Assembly (NCBI GenBank): GCA_947626355.1
Contig: CANQRV010000025.1
Location: 1 to 37,225 of the forward strand
Length of the DNA stretch: 37,225 bases
Direction: 5' to 3'
Origin: an uncultured Muribaculaceae bacterium
GTDB taxonomy: Bacteria; Bacteroidota; Bacteroidia; Bacteroidales; Muribaculaceae
The notes beneath the pieces are model-generated. The model did no database searches. It saw only the letters and a program-made list of their open reading frames with translations, and had not been told where the DNA came from. Position 1 is the stretch's first letter; each line of letters starts with the position of its first letter. A program made the position numbers and the translations under genes. Shown here piece by piece: positions 8,364-16,271 of this stretch.

Positions 8364-9005
8364 TCAGTTTTTAATCCAGGACTCGTCGGAAGGATTGGCC
8401 ATGAAGCGGCGGAGCCGGGGCTCGTCGTCGGCTGATATGTAGCCATGCTCGGCAGCTACGGAGACGAGGGTGTCGAAATTGGAGAGGGAAGTGTTCTCCA
8501 CGTCGGCAGCCTTTAGGCGTTCGATCCCTTTCTGCATGCCGTAGGTGAAGATGCTGACCACGCCGAGCACGTCGGCGCCGGCCTCGCGGAGGGCCTCCAC
8601 CACGTCGATGCAGCTGCCGCCGGTGGAGATGAGGTCTTCGATCACCACCACCTTCTGGCCCTTCTCGAGGCGACCCTCGATACGGTTGTTGCGGCCGTGG
8701 TCCTTGGCGCTGCCGCGCACGTAGCCCATGGGCATTCCGAGGATGTGGGCGGCGATTGCGGCGTGGGCTATGCCGGCGGTGCTGGTGCCCATGAGCACCT
8801 CGGCGTCGGGATATTTCTCCTTCACGGTGTCGGCGATGGCCTGCTCCACCACATTGCGCACCTCTGGCGCGGTGAGGATGAGGCGGTTGTCGCAATAGAT
8901 GGGGCTCTTGATGCCGCTGGCCCATGTGAATGGCTTGTCGGGGCTGAGGAAGACTGCCTTGATCTTGAGGAGGAGGGAGGCTATTTCAGAAGCTTTCGAC
9001 TGCAT
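8364..9005 (-). CDS. pyrE: Orotate phosphoribosyltransferase
   Basis: Transfers phosphoribose from PRPP to orotate to give OMP. The 213-residue protein has the family's expected size and features: the N-terminal FTWASGIKSPIYCDNR substrate region, the mobile loop near RGSAKDHGRNNRIEG, and the PRPP-binding motif VVVIEDLISTGGS around residue 120. It is a cytoplasmic dimer in characterised relatives. It lies between pyrF (31 bases upstream) and pyrB (26 bases downstream) in one operon. The start ATG follows directly from alignment of the N-terminus to the family. Confidence 0.95.
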   Translation of the reverse strand: MQSKASEIASLLLKIKAVFLSPDKPFTWASGIKSPIYCDNRLILTAPEVRNVVEQAIADTVKEKYPDAEVLMGTSTAGIAHAAIAAHILGMPMGYVRGSAKDHGRNNRIEGRLEKGQKVVVIEDLISTGGSCIDVVEALREAGADVLGVVSIFTYGMQKGIERLKAADVENTSLSNFDTLVSVAAEHGYISADDEPRLRRFMANPSDESWIKN

Positions 9006-9036
9006 GGTGATTCTTGTGTGTAAAGAGGGTTAAGGA

Positions 9037-9744
9037 TTATTTGTTGAGGAAGTCGGCGACACAGCGGCGGTAGGCGGCCACGGGGTCGGCGGCGGCGGTG
9101 ATGGGACGGCCCACGACGATATAGTCGCTGCCGATGCGGCGGGCCTCGGCGGGATCCGTGACGCGGCGCTGGTCGTCGGCGGCAGCGTCGGCGAAACGGA
9201 TGCCGGGGGTGACGGTCATGAAGTCGTTGCCGCAGGCCTCCTTCACGATCGAGGCCTCAAGCGGGGAGCAGACCACGCCGTCGAGACCGGCTTCCCTGGC
9301 GTTGGAGGCATAGTGTGCGATGACATCGGCGATGGGACGGTCGATGAGGAGCTGGTCGGTCATGGCCTCCTGGGATGTGGATGTGAGCTGAGTGACGGCG
9401 ATGAGCAGGGGTCTTGTGCCGTCGGGGCGAGTGAGGCCCTCGCGGGCGGCGCGCATCATCTCGATGGTGCCGGCGGCATGCACGTTGACCATGTCGACAT
9501 CGAGAGCTGAGAGCACCTTCATGGCCTTCTTCACGGTGTTGGGGATGTCGTGGAGCTTGAGGTCGAGGAAGATGCGGTGGCCGCGTTTCTTGATTTCCCT
9601 CACGATGTCGTTGCCTTCGGCATAATAGAGCTCCATGCCGATCTTGAGGAATGGCTTCTCCTCCTTGAAGAGGTCGAGGAAGCGGAGAGTGTCGGCCTTT
9701 GACGAGAAGTCGCAGGCTATTATGACGTCTTTGGCGTTTGCCAT
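9037..9744 (-). CDS. pyrF: Orotidine-5'-phosphate decarboxylase
   Basis: Decarboxylates OMP to UMP. The 235-residue protein has the start [14 protein letters not shown], the catalytic DxKxHD motif in [13 protein letters not shown], and the C-terminal phosphate-binding IVVGRPIT. The start is set at the ATG of 9742-9744, which matches the family N-terminus. The frame stays open for 21 more codons, but those run into the 27-bp repeat at 9801 and are unlike the family. It follows pyrD after a 107-base gap that contains that repeat. Confidence 0.95.
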   Translation of the reverse strand: MANAKDVIIACDFSSKADTLRFLDLFKEEKPFLKIGMELYYAEGNDIVREIKKRGHRIFLDLKLHDIPNTVKKAMKVLSALDVDMVNVHAAGTIEMMRAAREGLTRPDGTRPLLIAVTQLTSTSQEAMTDQLLIDRPIADVIAHYASNAREAGLDGVVCSPLEASIVKEACGNDFMTVTPGIRFADAAADDQRRVTDPAEARRIGSDYIVVGRPITAAADPVAAYRRCVADFLNK

Positions 9745-9800
9745 ATATTTGTTTGTTTTATAAATTATCTCTTTATGGTTATTGCCACCGGAATTACATT

Positions 9801-9827
9801 GAAACATGCCGAAGGCATGTCCCTACA
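9801..9827 (-). repeat. 27-bp palindromic repeat, copy 3 (pyrD-pyrF gap)
   Basis: The plus strand reads GAAACATGCC, GAA, GGCATGTCCCTACA. A 7-bp inverted repeat ACATGCC/GGCATGT surrounds a 3-base loop. It differs from the other two copies by one base in the loop. It lies 57 bases upstream of the pyrF start. Confidence 0.85.
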
Positions 9828-9851
9828 TCCAGGTGCAGGCATTATCCGGCA

Positions 9852-10775
9852 TCATTCGACGATGCCGATGATGTCGGAGAGGCGATCGATGTGGAGTTCG
9901 CGCATCTTTGCGGGGAGCTCCTCGATGATGTCGCGGCAGACGTATGGGTCGCGGAGGTTGGCGGCGCCGATCTCCACGGCGGAGGCTCCTGCCATCATCA
10001 TCTCTATCACGGCGGCGGCCGAGTCGACGCCACCGCAGCCGATCACCGGAAGGCCGGTGGCCTTGGCGACCTGATAGACCATGCGGACGGCCACGGGGAA
10101 GATGGCCGGGCCGGAGAAGCCGCCCATCACGTTGGCGATGACAGGACGGCGACGGCGGATGTCGACGCGCATGCCGAGCATGGTGTTGATGGCGCAGAAG
10201 CCATCGGCGCCGGCATCGCGGGCCGCGATAGCAACCGAGGCGATATCGGTGACATTGGGAGTGAGCTTCACGTAGAGAGGCTTGGAGGCCACCTTCTTCA
10301 CCTCGCGCACCACCTCGGCGACGGAGTCGCAGGAGGTGCCGAAACTCATGCCGCCGCCATGCACGTTGGGACAGCTGACGTTGAGCTCGATGATTGCCAC
10401 CTGCTCCTCGCGGTCGATCTTCTCGCAGCACTCCACATACTCGTCGACGGAGAATCCGCTGATGTTGGCGATGATGGGATTGTGGAACGCCTCTCGCATC
10501 TTCGGAAGCTCTTCGGCGATCACGGCGTCGATGCCGGGGTTCTGGAGGCCGACGGAGTTGATCATTCCGGCGGGACACTCGGCCACACGCGGCAGCGGGT
10601 TGCCGAAACGGGGCTCGCGGGTCGTGCCCTTGAAGGAGATCGAGCCGAGGATATCTATATCGTAAAACTCCGACATTCCGTAGCCGTAGCCGAAGCAGCC
10701 GCTGGCGGGGATCACGGGGTTGGAGAGTCTCACGCCGCTGAGTGAGACGGAGAGGTCGGGCTTATTCATTTCCAT
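9852..10775 (-). CDS. pyrD: Dihydroorotate dehydrogenase, class 1B catalytic subunit
   Basis: Oxidises dihydroorotate to orotate with FMN. The 307-residue protein has the class 1 layout: an N-terminal FMN segment (NPVIPASGCFGYG), the substrate/FMN region NSVGLQNPG, the catalytic cysteine in LNVSCPNVHGGG (class 1 enzymes use Cys; class 2 uses Ser), VKLTPNVTDI and the C-terminal phosphate-binding GCGGVDSA. The adjacent pyrK shows it is class 1B, passing electrons to NAD+ through PyrK. Its start overlaps the pyrK stop by 10 bases, so translation is probably coupled. Two ATGs at codons 1 and 3 are both possible. Confidence 0.95.
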   Translation of the reverse strand: MEMNKPDLSVSLSGVRLSNPVIPASGCFGYGYGMSEFYDIDILGSISFKGTTREPRFGNPLPRVAECPAGMINSVGLQNPGIDAVIAEELPKMREAFHNPIIANISGFSVDEYVECCEKIDREEQVAIIELNVSCPNVHGGGMSFGTSCDSVAEVVREVKKVASKPLYVKLTPNVTDIASVAIAARDAGADGFCAINTMLGMRVDIRRRRPVIANVMGGFSGPAIFPVAVRMVYQVAKATGLPVIGCGGVDSAAAVIEMMMAGASAVEIGAANLRDPYVCRDIIEELPAKMRELHIDRLSDIIGIVE

Positions 10776-11509
10776 ATCAGGTCTTCCTTAAAAAATATGG
10801 GTCCATCCTTACATATTCTCTTGTCGCCGGAGCGAGTCTGGAGGCTGCAGCACATGCATGCCCCGAATCCGCAGGCCATCCTCTGGTCGAGGCTTAGCTG
10901 GCCGGGGAGGTCGAGGGCGGAGCAGAGGGCGCGCATCATGGGGAGCGGTCCGCAAGCGTAGAAGTAATCGCCGTCAAGACCGTTGGCGTCGATAGCGTCG
11001 GTGACGAAACCCTTTGTGCCGCGCGAGCCGTCGACGGTGGCCACATATGTGCTGAAGCCCTCGTCGGCGAAGAGCTTCTCAGCCGCCACATCAGCGGCGG
11101 TGTTGTAGCCCATAACGACAGTGATGTCCTTACCCTCGGCGCGCAGCCGGCGCGCAAGGGCGAACATGGGGGCTATGCCCACGCCGCCGCCGAGCAGCAG
11201 CGGACGCCGCGACTCCGGAGCGGGCTGGAAACCGTTGCCGAGGCCGGTGAGGATGTCGAGCGGGTCGCCCGGACGACGGGTGGCGAGCCACTCCGTGCCG
11301 TCACCCACTATGTCGTAAAGGAGCGTGATGGAGTCATCGTCGTAGTCGAAGAGGGAGATAGGGCGACGCAGATATTTTCCCTCGACGGCGATATTGACAA
11401 ACTGCCCCGGAGCAGTGATCGCGCCGGTGGCGCCGGCCACCTTGAGCAGCATGGTGCGGGCGGTGAGGCGCCGGTTGGAAATTACGCTGAATATCTCTTT
11501 TCTGTTCAT
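10766..11509 (-). CDS. pyrK: Dihydroorotate dehydrogenase electron-transfer subunit
   Basis: Carries FAD and a 2Fe-2S cluster and moves electrons from PyrD to NAD+. The 247-residue protein has the FAD motif LRRPISLFDYD (~50), the NAD-binding glycine stretch LLLGGGVGIAPM (~110), YACGPLPMM (~195) and a C-terminal cluster site CGFGACMCC with a further Cys in KRICKDGP. The start is placed at ATG 11507-11509, matching the family (NRKEIFSVISNRRL). An upstream extension of 21 codons lies in the repeat and was rejected. It overlaps pyrD by 10 bases. Confidence 0.93.
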   Translation of the reverse strand: MNRKEIFSVISNRRLTARTMLLKVAGATGAITAPGQFVNIAVEGKYLRRPISLFDYDDDSITLLYDIVGDGTEWLATRRPGDPLDILTGLGNGFQPAPESRRPLLLGGGVGIAPMFALARRLRAEGKDITVVMGYNTAADVAAEKLFADEGFSTYVATVDGSRGTKGFVTDAIDANGLDGDYFYACGPLPMMRALCSALDLPGQLSLDQRMACGFGACMCCSLQTRSGDKRICKDGPIFFKEDLIWK

Positions 11510-11533
11510 ATCCGATTTGCTCTGGACAGTGGG

Positions 11534-11560
11534 GAAACATGCCGGAGGCATGTCCCTACA
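11534..11560 (-). repeat. 27-bp palindromic repeat, copy 2 (pyrC-pyrK gap)
   Basis: Identical to the copy at 12891 and one base different from 9801. It lies 24 bases upstream of the pyrK start, in the same orientation relative to the operon. Confidence 0.9.
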
Positions 11561-11583
11561 GTCCGGATTCATGATTCATTATA

Positions 11584-12861
11584 TTATTGGCGCAGGCTTA
11601 CGACGGCGCCACGGTGGAGGGTGAGGACAGGCACGGAGCTGAGGGTCATACCCTCGAAGACCGAAACCTTGCCTTTGGAGACGAAGCCACTGCCTTCAAC
11701 CTTAAAGTCGCGGTCGAGGGCGATGCCCGCGATGTCGGCGGAGTCGCCGGGAGTGAGCCATGTCTGCGGCAGTCCGAGAATGTCGCGGGGGCGGAGGGCC
11801 ATCAGCTCCACGAGGCGGTCGATGCCCACGATGCCTGAAGCAACCAGAGCCGTATAAGAGGCGGCGAAGGCGGTCTCGAGGCCCACGACACCCATGGCGC
11901 TGAGGGCGAGGCCGCGCGATTTCTCCTCAAGGGAGTGCGGGGCATGGTCGGTAGCGATGACGTCGATGGTGCCGTCGGCAATGCCCTCGAGCAGGGCCTG
12001 GCGGTCGGAGGGGGAACGCAAGGGAGGGTTCATCTTGAATCGTCCGTCGTCCTGGAGGTCCTCGTCACATAGGAGCAGGTAGTGGGGAGCTGTCTCGCCC
12101 GTGACATTGAGACCGTCTTTCTTGGCGTCGCGGAGCAATGCCACGCTCTCCTTGGTGGAGATATGGCATATATGCAGCCGGCAGCCGGTGTCGGCGGCCA
12201 GCTTTATGTCGCGCTCCACCTCGCGCCACTCGCTTTCGGAGCATATCCCCTTGTGGCCGTGGGTGCGACACCAGCGGCCGTCGTGGATGTAGCCGCCGCG
12301 CAGCAGGTCGTTGACCTCGCAGTGGGCGGCGAGTATCTTGCCGGTGGGCGCGATACCTTCCATCGCACGGCGCATCACGTCTTCCGACTGCACGCCGGAA
12401 CCATCGTCGGAAAAGCCGGCGACATACGGGGCGAGCGCCTCATAGTCCACGAGCTCCTCGCCCATCCGCTTGCGGGTGATTGAGGCGTAGGGCCATACAC
12501 GTATGGCGGCGTCGCGGTCAATGATGTCGAGCTGTGTCTGGAGCGTCTCGCGTGAGTCGGGCACGGGATTAAGGTTTGGCATCGTGCAGACGGTGGTGAA
12601 GCCGCCGGCAGCGGCGGCACGTGAGCCGAGATATATGGTCTCCTTGTAGCTGTAGCCGGGCTCGCGGAAATGCACGTGCATGTCGACGAATGAGGGGAAG
12701 AGGGAAAGGCCGGAGCAGTCGATCACCCTGGAGCCGTCCTCAGGCAGTGAGGGGGCTACCTGTGTGATCTTGCCGCTGGCGATGGCCACGTCGGCGTTGA
12801 CGAAGGACTTTCCGCGCCACACGCGGCCGTTTCTGAGGAGCAGTCTGTCAGTATCTTCCAT
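11584..12861 (-). CDS. pyrC: Dihydroorotase
   Basis: Cyclises carbamoyl aspartate to dihydroorotate. The 425-residue, class I-type amidohydrolase has the zinc-ligand HxH in FVDMHVHFREPG, the substrate loop TVCTMPNLNPVPDS, and the late metal/catalytic motif ATDHAPHSLEEK. The start is set at ATG 12859-12861 (EDTDRLLLRNGRVW); twelve upstream in-frame codons lie partly in the repeat. It is the first gene of the pyr operon and is followed by pyrK after 74 bases. The stop of a 70-codon leader ORF overlaps its first 14 bases. Confidence 0.94.
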   Translation of the reverse strand: MEDTDRLLLRNGRVWRGKSFVNADVAIASGKITQVAPSLPEDGSRVIDCSGLSLFPSFVDMHVHFREPGYSYKETIYLGSRAAAAGGFTTVCTMPNLNPVPDSRETLQTQLDIIDRDAAIRVWPYASITRKRMGEELVDYEALAPYVAGFSDDGSGVQSEDVMRRAMEGIAPTGKILAAHCEVNDLLRGGYIHDGRWCRTHGHKGICSESEWREVERDIKLAADTGCRLHICHISTKESVALLRDAKKDGLNVTGETAPHYLLLCDEDLQDDGRFKMNPPLRSPSDRQALLEGIADGTIDVIATDHAPHSLEEKSRGLALSAMGVVGLETAFAASYTALVASGIVGIDRLVELMALRPRDILGLPQTWLTPGDSADIAGIALDRDFKVEGSGFVSKGKVSVFEGMTLSSVPVLTLHRGAVVSLRQ

Positions 12862-13060
12862 TGCAGTAAGAGATAGCACCGGATGGTGTGGAAACATGCC
12901 GGAGGCATGTCCCTACAGGCCGGTTGATTGATTTTGTGATGTAATGGATAGCTGTTGATTTAAGGCGGCTATGGCGGCCTACAGAAAAAAAATGAGGCCA
13001 CCCCATGGTTAGGGCACCTCCGAGATCTTTTGATATGCATTTCTTGCTGGGATTCAACAT
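12848..13060 (-). CDS. Candidate pyr leader ORF
   Basis: A 70-codon frame whose ATG (13058-13060) lies about 20 bases after the predicted pyr transcription start. It runs through the terminator-like hairpin and U-tract (encoding GWPHFFSV), through the 27-bp repeat, and stops inside pyrC, overlapping the pyrC start by 14 bases. The peptide resembles nothing known. It may only be an open frame by chance. The layout parallels the E. coli pyrL leader peptide, which spans the pyrBI attenuator and ends next to pyrB, so it may couple leader translation to pyrC expression. That role is inference. Confidence 0.35.
   Translation of the reverse strand: MLNPSKKCISKDLGGALTMGWPHFFSVGRHSRLKSTAIHYITKSINRPVGTCLRHVSTPSGAISYCNGRY
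12891..12917 (-). repeat. 27-bp palindromic repeat, copy 1 (pyr leader)
   Basis: Perfect copy of the element at 11534: GAAACATGCC, GGA, GGCATGTCCCTACA on the plus strand. It lies in the pyr leader, 29 bases upstream of the pyrC ATG. Confidence 0.9.
12985..13020 (-). terminator. Terminator-like hairpin in the pyr leader (candidate attenuator)
   Basis: On the minus strand an imperfect G+C-rich hairpin (GAGGTGCCC pairing with GGGGTGGCCTC; 4 bp, two wobbles, 3 bp, one bulge) is followed by A and then eight T residues (12992-12985). It lies between the pyr promoter and pyrC, about 60 bases after the predicted transcript start. An intrinsic terminator here would act as an attenuator. Confidence 0.6.
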
Positions 13061-13085
13061 AGCCGCTGTCTGCCTGAAAATTTCC

Positions 13086-13117
13086 CAAAATTACAATGAA
13101 ATCCCCACACATGCAAA
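13086..13117 (-). promoter_or_regulatory. pyr operon promoter
   Basis: On the minus strand a -33 TTTG (13117-13114) is followed 20 bases later by TAATTTTG (13093-13086), a full match to the Bacteroidota TTTG/TAnnTTTG promoter. It predicts a transcript start near 13080 and a leader of about 220 bases before pyrC. Confidence 0.75.
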
Positions 13118-13135
13118 TTTTCAGCCGAAAAACGG

Positions 13136-13172
13136 CAAAAAAGAAAGCTCCCGGTCAATGAAGTCCGGGAGC
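13136..13172 (-). terminator. Terminator of the Omp28-like gene
   Basis: An 8-bp perfect stem (13147-13154 with 13165-13172) with a 10-base loop, followed on the minus strand by TTTCTTTTTT, 23 bases past the stop of the gene at 13195. It insulates that gene from the pyr promoter. Confidence 0.9.
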
Positions 13173-13194
13173 CACTTCTATTTGTAAGTCAGGG

Positions 13195-15645
13195 TCAGTG
13201 GCGGATGTGGATCTTGATGACGCGGGACGCGTTGCGGAGGATATAGACTCCGGGCTGAAGCAACTCCATGTCGCCTCGTGAGAGCTCACCGCGCAACAGT
13301 CGCCCGTCGATGTCGTAGAGACTCCAGACGGTGTCACCATCGAAGAGCTCGTCGACTCCCGAGATACCGGTGATCAGGGCCTGCGACTTCACCAGGCTGC
13401 CGTCGGTGGCGGCGGCTGTAATCACGGCCTCTCCGGGGGCATTGACATACACGACGCCATCCTGCGAGACAGTAGCTACCGACTCGTTGTCGCTGCTCCA
13501 TGTCAGGGTCTTGTTGAAAGCATTGTCAGGATAAACGACAGCGTTCAGCTGAAGAGTCTCTCCAGGATGGTTTTCCGAAGAGGTCGGATTAACCTCGACA
13601 CGCTCAACCGACGGAGGCAGCGGACCAGAGATCTGCGTTGAAGCGGCATTCATGATCTCGCCGTTCATGGTGTCGATCAGCAGTGTCACAACCCTCAGGT
13701 TGGCGGGATCCTGCACGTATGACGGCAAATCGACTGTATATTCCGAGGCTATCGCCTCCCCTTCGGAGAAGACGGTAGGGAGAAGTCCCTCTATGCCGTC
13801 ATAGTTATAGATGCCACGCGCCACATCGTCGTAGAGCATCTCGACCTGCTTTCCCTGATGGATCCACCAGTCGAGATAGTTTTCCGGATCCTCGGGCGCC
13901 GACGGGTCGGAATAGAAGTTAGTCTGAGAGTATGGGTCCACCTTGTCCTCCACCAATACGTATGCGATGTTGTAGGCATGATTGCCTTTCTCACTGAAGC
14001 CGAAGGTGGTCTCGGTAGAGACGTTTATCCTACCCTCTTGAGTGAAAGCAGCCGTGGCCTCTATCATGGCTTCAGCCTCATCTTTCCCGGAATCAAGATC
14101 GAACGGAGTGAGGTCCTGCCATCTCATACGGTTGACACGAGCGCTCGGATAATGGTCAATCATATCCTCAAACGTGGCATAGGAGCCGTCAGCTACTCCC
14201 ATTTTATCATTGTGGACCGCTATGGCGATGAAATTATCGGGATAACGCTCCTTCATCTTCTCAATGGTAATGATACCCTCTGGACACCATCCGCACCATG
14301 TTCCGGTGGCCTCCTCCATCACGATTTTCCGTGGGAAAGGCATTAAGACCGGAAGCGTCATCTCTGTCTCGACATTGCTGTTGGCCTCTATCTCGTCGGG
14401 CTCACCGTCGATATCCACCACATTGGCAACTATTGTATGTGTCCTTCCGGCTATATCTTCCGGAAGATCCACCACGACTTCATCGGCATGGTTGGTAAGA
14501 AGCGAGGTCTCAAACTGTATCGGCGTCTGGGCCACGCCGTCGATGCTCCAACCGAGCGTGACATTGTTCACTAATCTTGGCGAACGATTCTGCATCAAGA
14601 CGCGGAGCTGCGCTTTGCCATCGCCTTCGTCTGCAGATTCAGACCGTTTGGCTCCAGCGTTGCCTGAATCCTGATCGGTGTTGCAGCAGTTGGAGAAATC
14701 ATTTCCGGTGTAGTCCAACTTGACATTGATGGTCTGCAGCTGCTGGTCTTCAACGAGATTCCAGCCATCCCATCCTCCACGCCTGTATGTCTCGGTGGTC
14801 TGGGCCGGGACATGGATTACAACCTCCTCATTGGGGACAAGTTTCTTGAGCGGGTCGCTGAAAGCCGGCGGTATATCTCCGGTGAAATATATGTCGACCA
14901 ACGAGGGCATCGACTCTTTCGACCATAAACCGGAATCACCATTCCAATTCGTCCAGACAGTCATCGGCACATCTGTATAAAGTCTCAGCGATTTCAGATT
15001 CACACAGTTTTCAATAGGATAGACTGTATTGCATCCCCACGGAAACACTATTTCCTCGAGCGCCGGACAATCATGAATCTCGGGAGAAGTCACGCAACCT
15101 CTCCTGAGCTCTACTTTCATGAGATTGTCGCAGCCTCCTATGTAGATGCCATTCATACTCGTCGATATCGACGTTATCAAGTCGTTATCTTCAAAGGGGC
15201 CTTTAGCAGGCCATACATTCTCAACTTGATATACGTCAAAACGCATGTTCTGATATACGACATAGTCGGGAATATAGAGGTCTCCCTCGTAATAATCTGT
15301 CTCATTCAACGGCAGGAGGTTGGCTACCGGATTCCCGGACCTGGAATACAGATGGCAGGTTATGCCATCGATGGTGTGGGTGCCATATTCCACCAGATTC
15401 TTCTCCTCCTCGCTCAGCGGCATAGGCTGGATTGTCATGGATGTGTCGCTGACACCCAACGCCACATATACAGTCTCGCTTCCGGCATTGGCAAGCCACT
15501 GGGAGCCGCCATTGTCGCGGCTCACGGCCACGATGCGGTAGTCGCCCGGCGCCACGTCGGCGCCGATGGTTATCTGCGCCTCAAGATCCACGGGCACTCC
15601 GGGGATGAAGTCTCCATTTCTCCTTCCATCTCCCCTCACGGCCAA
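13195..15645 (-). pseudogene. 5'-truncated Omp28-like secreted protein with Big2 and Por tail
   Basis: An 816-codon frame without a signal peptide; its only starts are non-ATG codons in a purine-rich junction. Real similarity seems to begin around 15615 (GDFIPGVPVDLEAQ). Visible parts: BspA-like leucine-rich segments (~160-275, ending VIHVPAQTTETY); a beta-rich linker with a Cys-Cys pair; an Omp28/thioredoxin-like domain with Cys451-x2-Cys454 in GTWCGWCPEG (~435-660); a Big2 Ig-like domain (~675-755, LTWSSDNESVATV); and a Por-type tail (SLYDIDGRLL, LQPGVYIL). The intact parent would be a secreted thiol-reductase-like adhesin. The 5' end is replaced by a TPR lipoprotein fragment in another frame. 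The remaining 3' part has no internal stop. Confidence 0.65.
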
Positions 15646-16234
15646 GGAGCTCTGCCTCGGCCATGAGAGTGGCCACGGCTGCCTGATGCCCGGCGGGTAA
15701 CTCTTCAGCCGCTGCTTTCATCAACCCGAGTACACGGTGGGCTGCCTCAAGAGAGTCGAGGGCCGTATAAGCCTTCACCAACGGAGTATAAAGCTTGATC
15801 TGCCCCGACTGCGGGAAACTGTCGGCGATGCCGGTGTATGGAGTAAGAAGCCGTATTGTCTCGGAATACTGACCGTCGCCGGCCATCACGCTGCCGAGGA
15901 TGGAGACCGCGGAGAACATCGCCATCGTGTCGGCGAAAGCCACGGCCTCAAGGATACGGCCCCAGTTGTAGAGCGCCACCCCCTTCTCGATCATTACATA
16001 TCCGCGGAGAGTATCGCTCATGCGGGCACAGAGCAGGAGGGAGTCGGCCCTGCCGACCACCACGTCGTAGAGGCCCTCAGCGCCCGGGTCGTTGACCATC
16101 GCGAAAATAGCCTCTTCCTCCTCCTGTGAGTTGCCACCGTCATGGCCCGAGCATCCCCATGGCAATAAAAAGAGCAACAGGGGCATGAAGGGCGCCAGAA
16201 GAGATCTGAAAGATATGTTGAGTCGGGATGCCAT
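15581..16234 (-). pseudogene. 3'-truncated TPR lipoprotein (sensor-regulator type)
   Basis: The front part of a gene. It has a lipobox-like signal ending LLPWGC with Cys28, then helical pairs that read as tetratricopeptide repeats (SDTLRGYVMIEKGVALYNWG; LIKAYTALDSLEAAHRVLG-type spacing) up to ELLGREGRWKE near residue 205. After that the frame runs into unrelated sequence and stops. Full relatives in Bacteroidales continue through a membrane segment and coiled coil to a LuxR-type or kinase domain; those parts are missing. The start is the ATG at 16232-16234, four bases after a perfect -7 box. A longer frame overlapping the divergent neighbour was rejected. Confidence 0.6.
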
Positions 16235-16238
16235 TCTG

Positions 16239-16246
16239 CAAAGGTA
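16239..16246 (-). promoter_or_regulatory. -7 box of the TPR lipoprotein gene
   Basis: TACCTTTG on the minus strand matches TAnnTTTG exactly. Its last G is four bases before the ATG, so the transcript would start at or next to the start codon. No clear -33 TTTG is seen. Confidence 0.55.
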
Positions 16247-16259
16247 ATAAATTTTTTCG

Positions 16260-16267
16260 TACTTTTG
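16260..16267 (+). promoter_or_regulatory. -7 box of the aminopeptidase gene
   Basis: TACTTTTG matches TAnnTTTG exactly and its last G is four bases before the ATG at 16272. It is divergent from, and 13 bases away from, the minus-strand box at 16239. A leaderless transcript is predicted. Confidence 0.55.
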
Positions 16268-16271
16268 CGGC

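Noticed and set aside
9745..9807. Longer N-terminus for pyrF, and similar ones for pyrK and pyrC
   Set aside because: The extensions run into the 27-bp repeats and do not match family N-termini.
9738..10745. A 335-codon plus-strand frame over pyrD
   Set aside because: Antisense shadow of pyrD with biased His/Ala/Asp composition; pyrD is certain.
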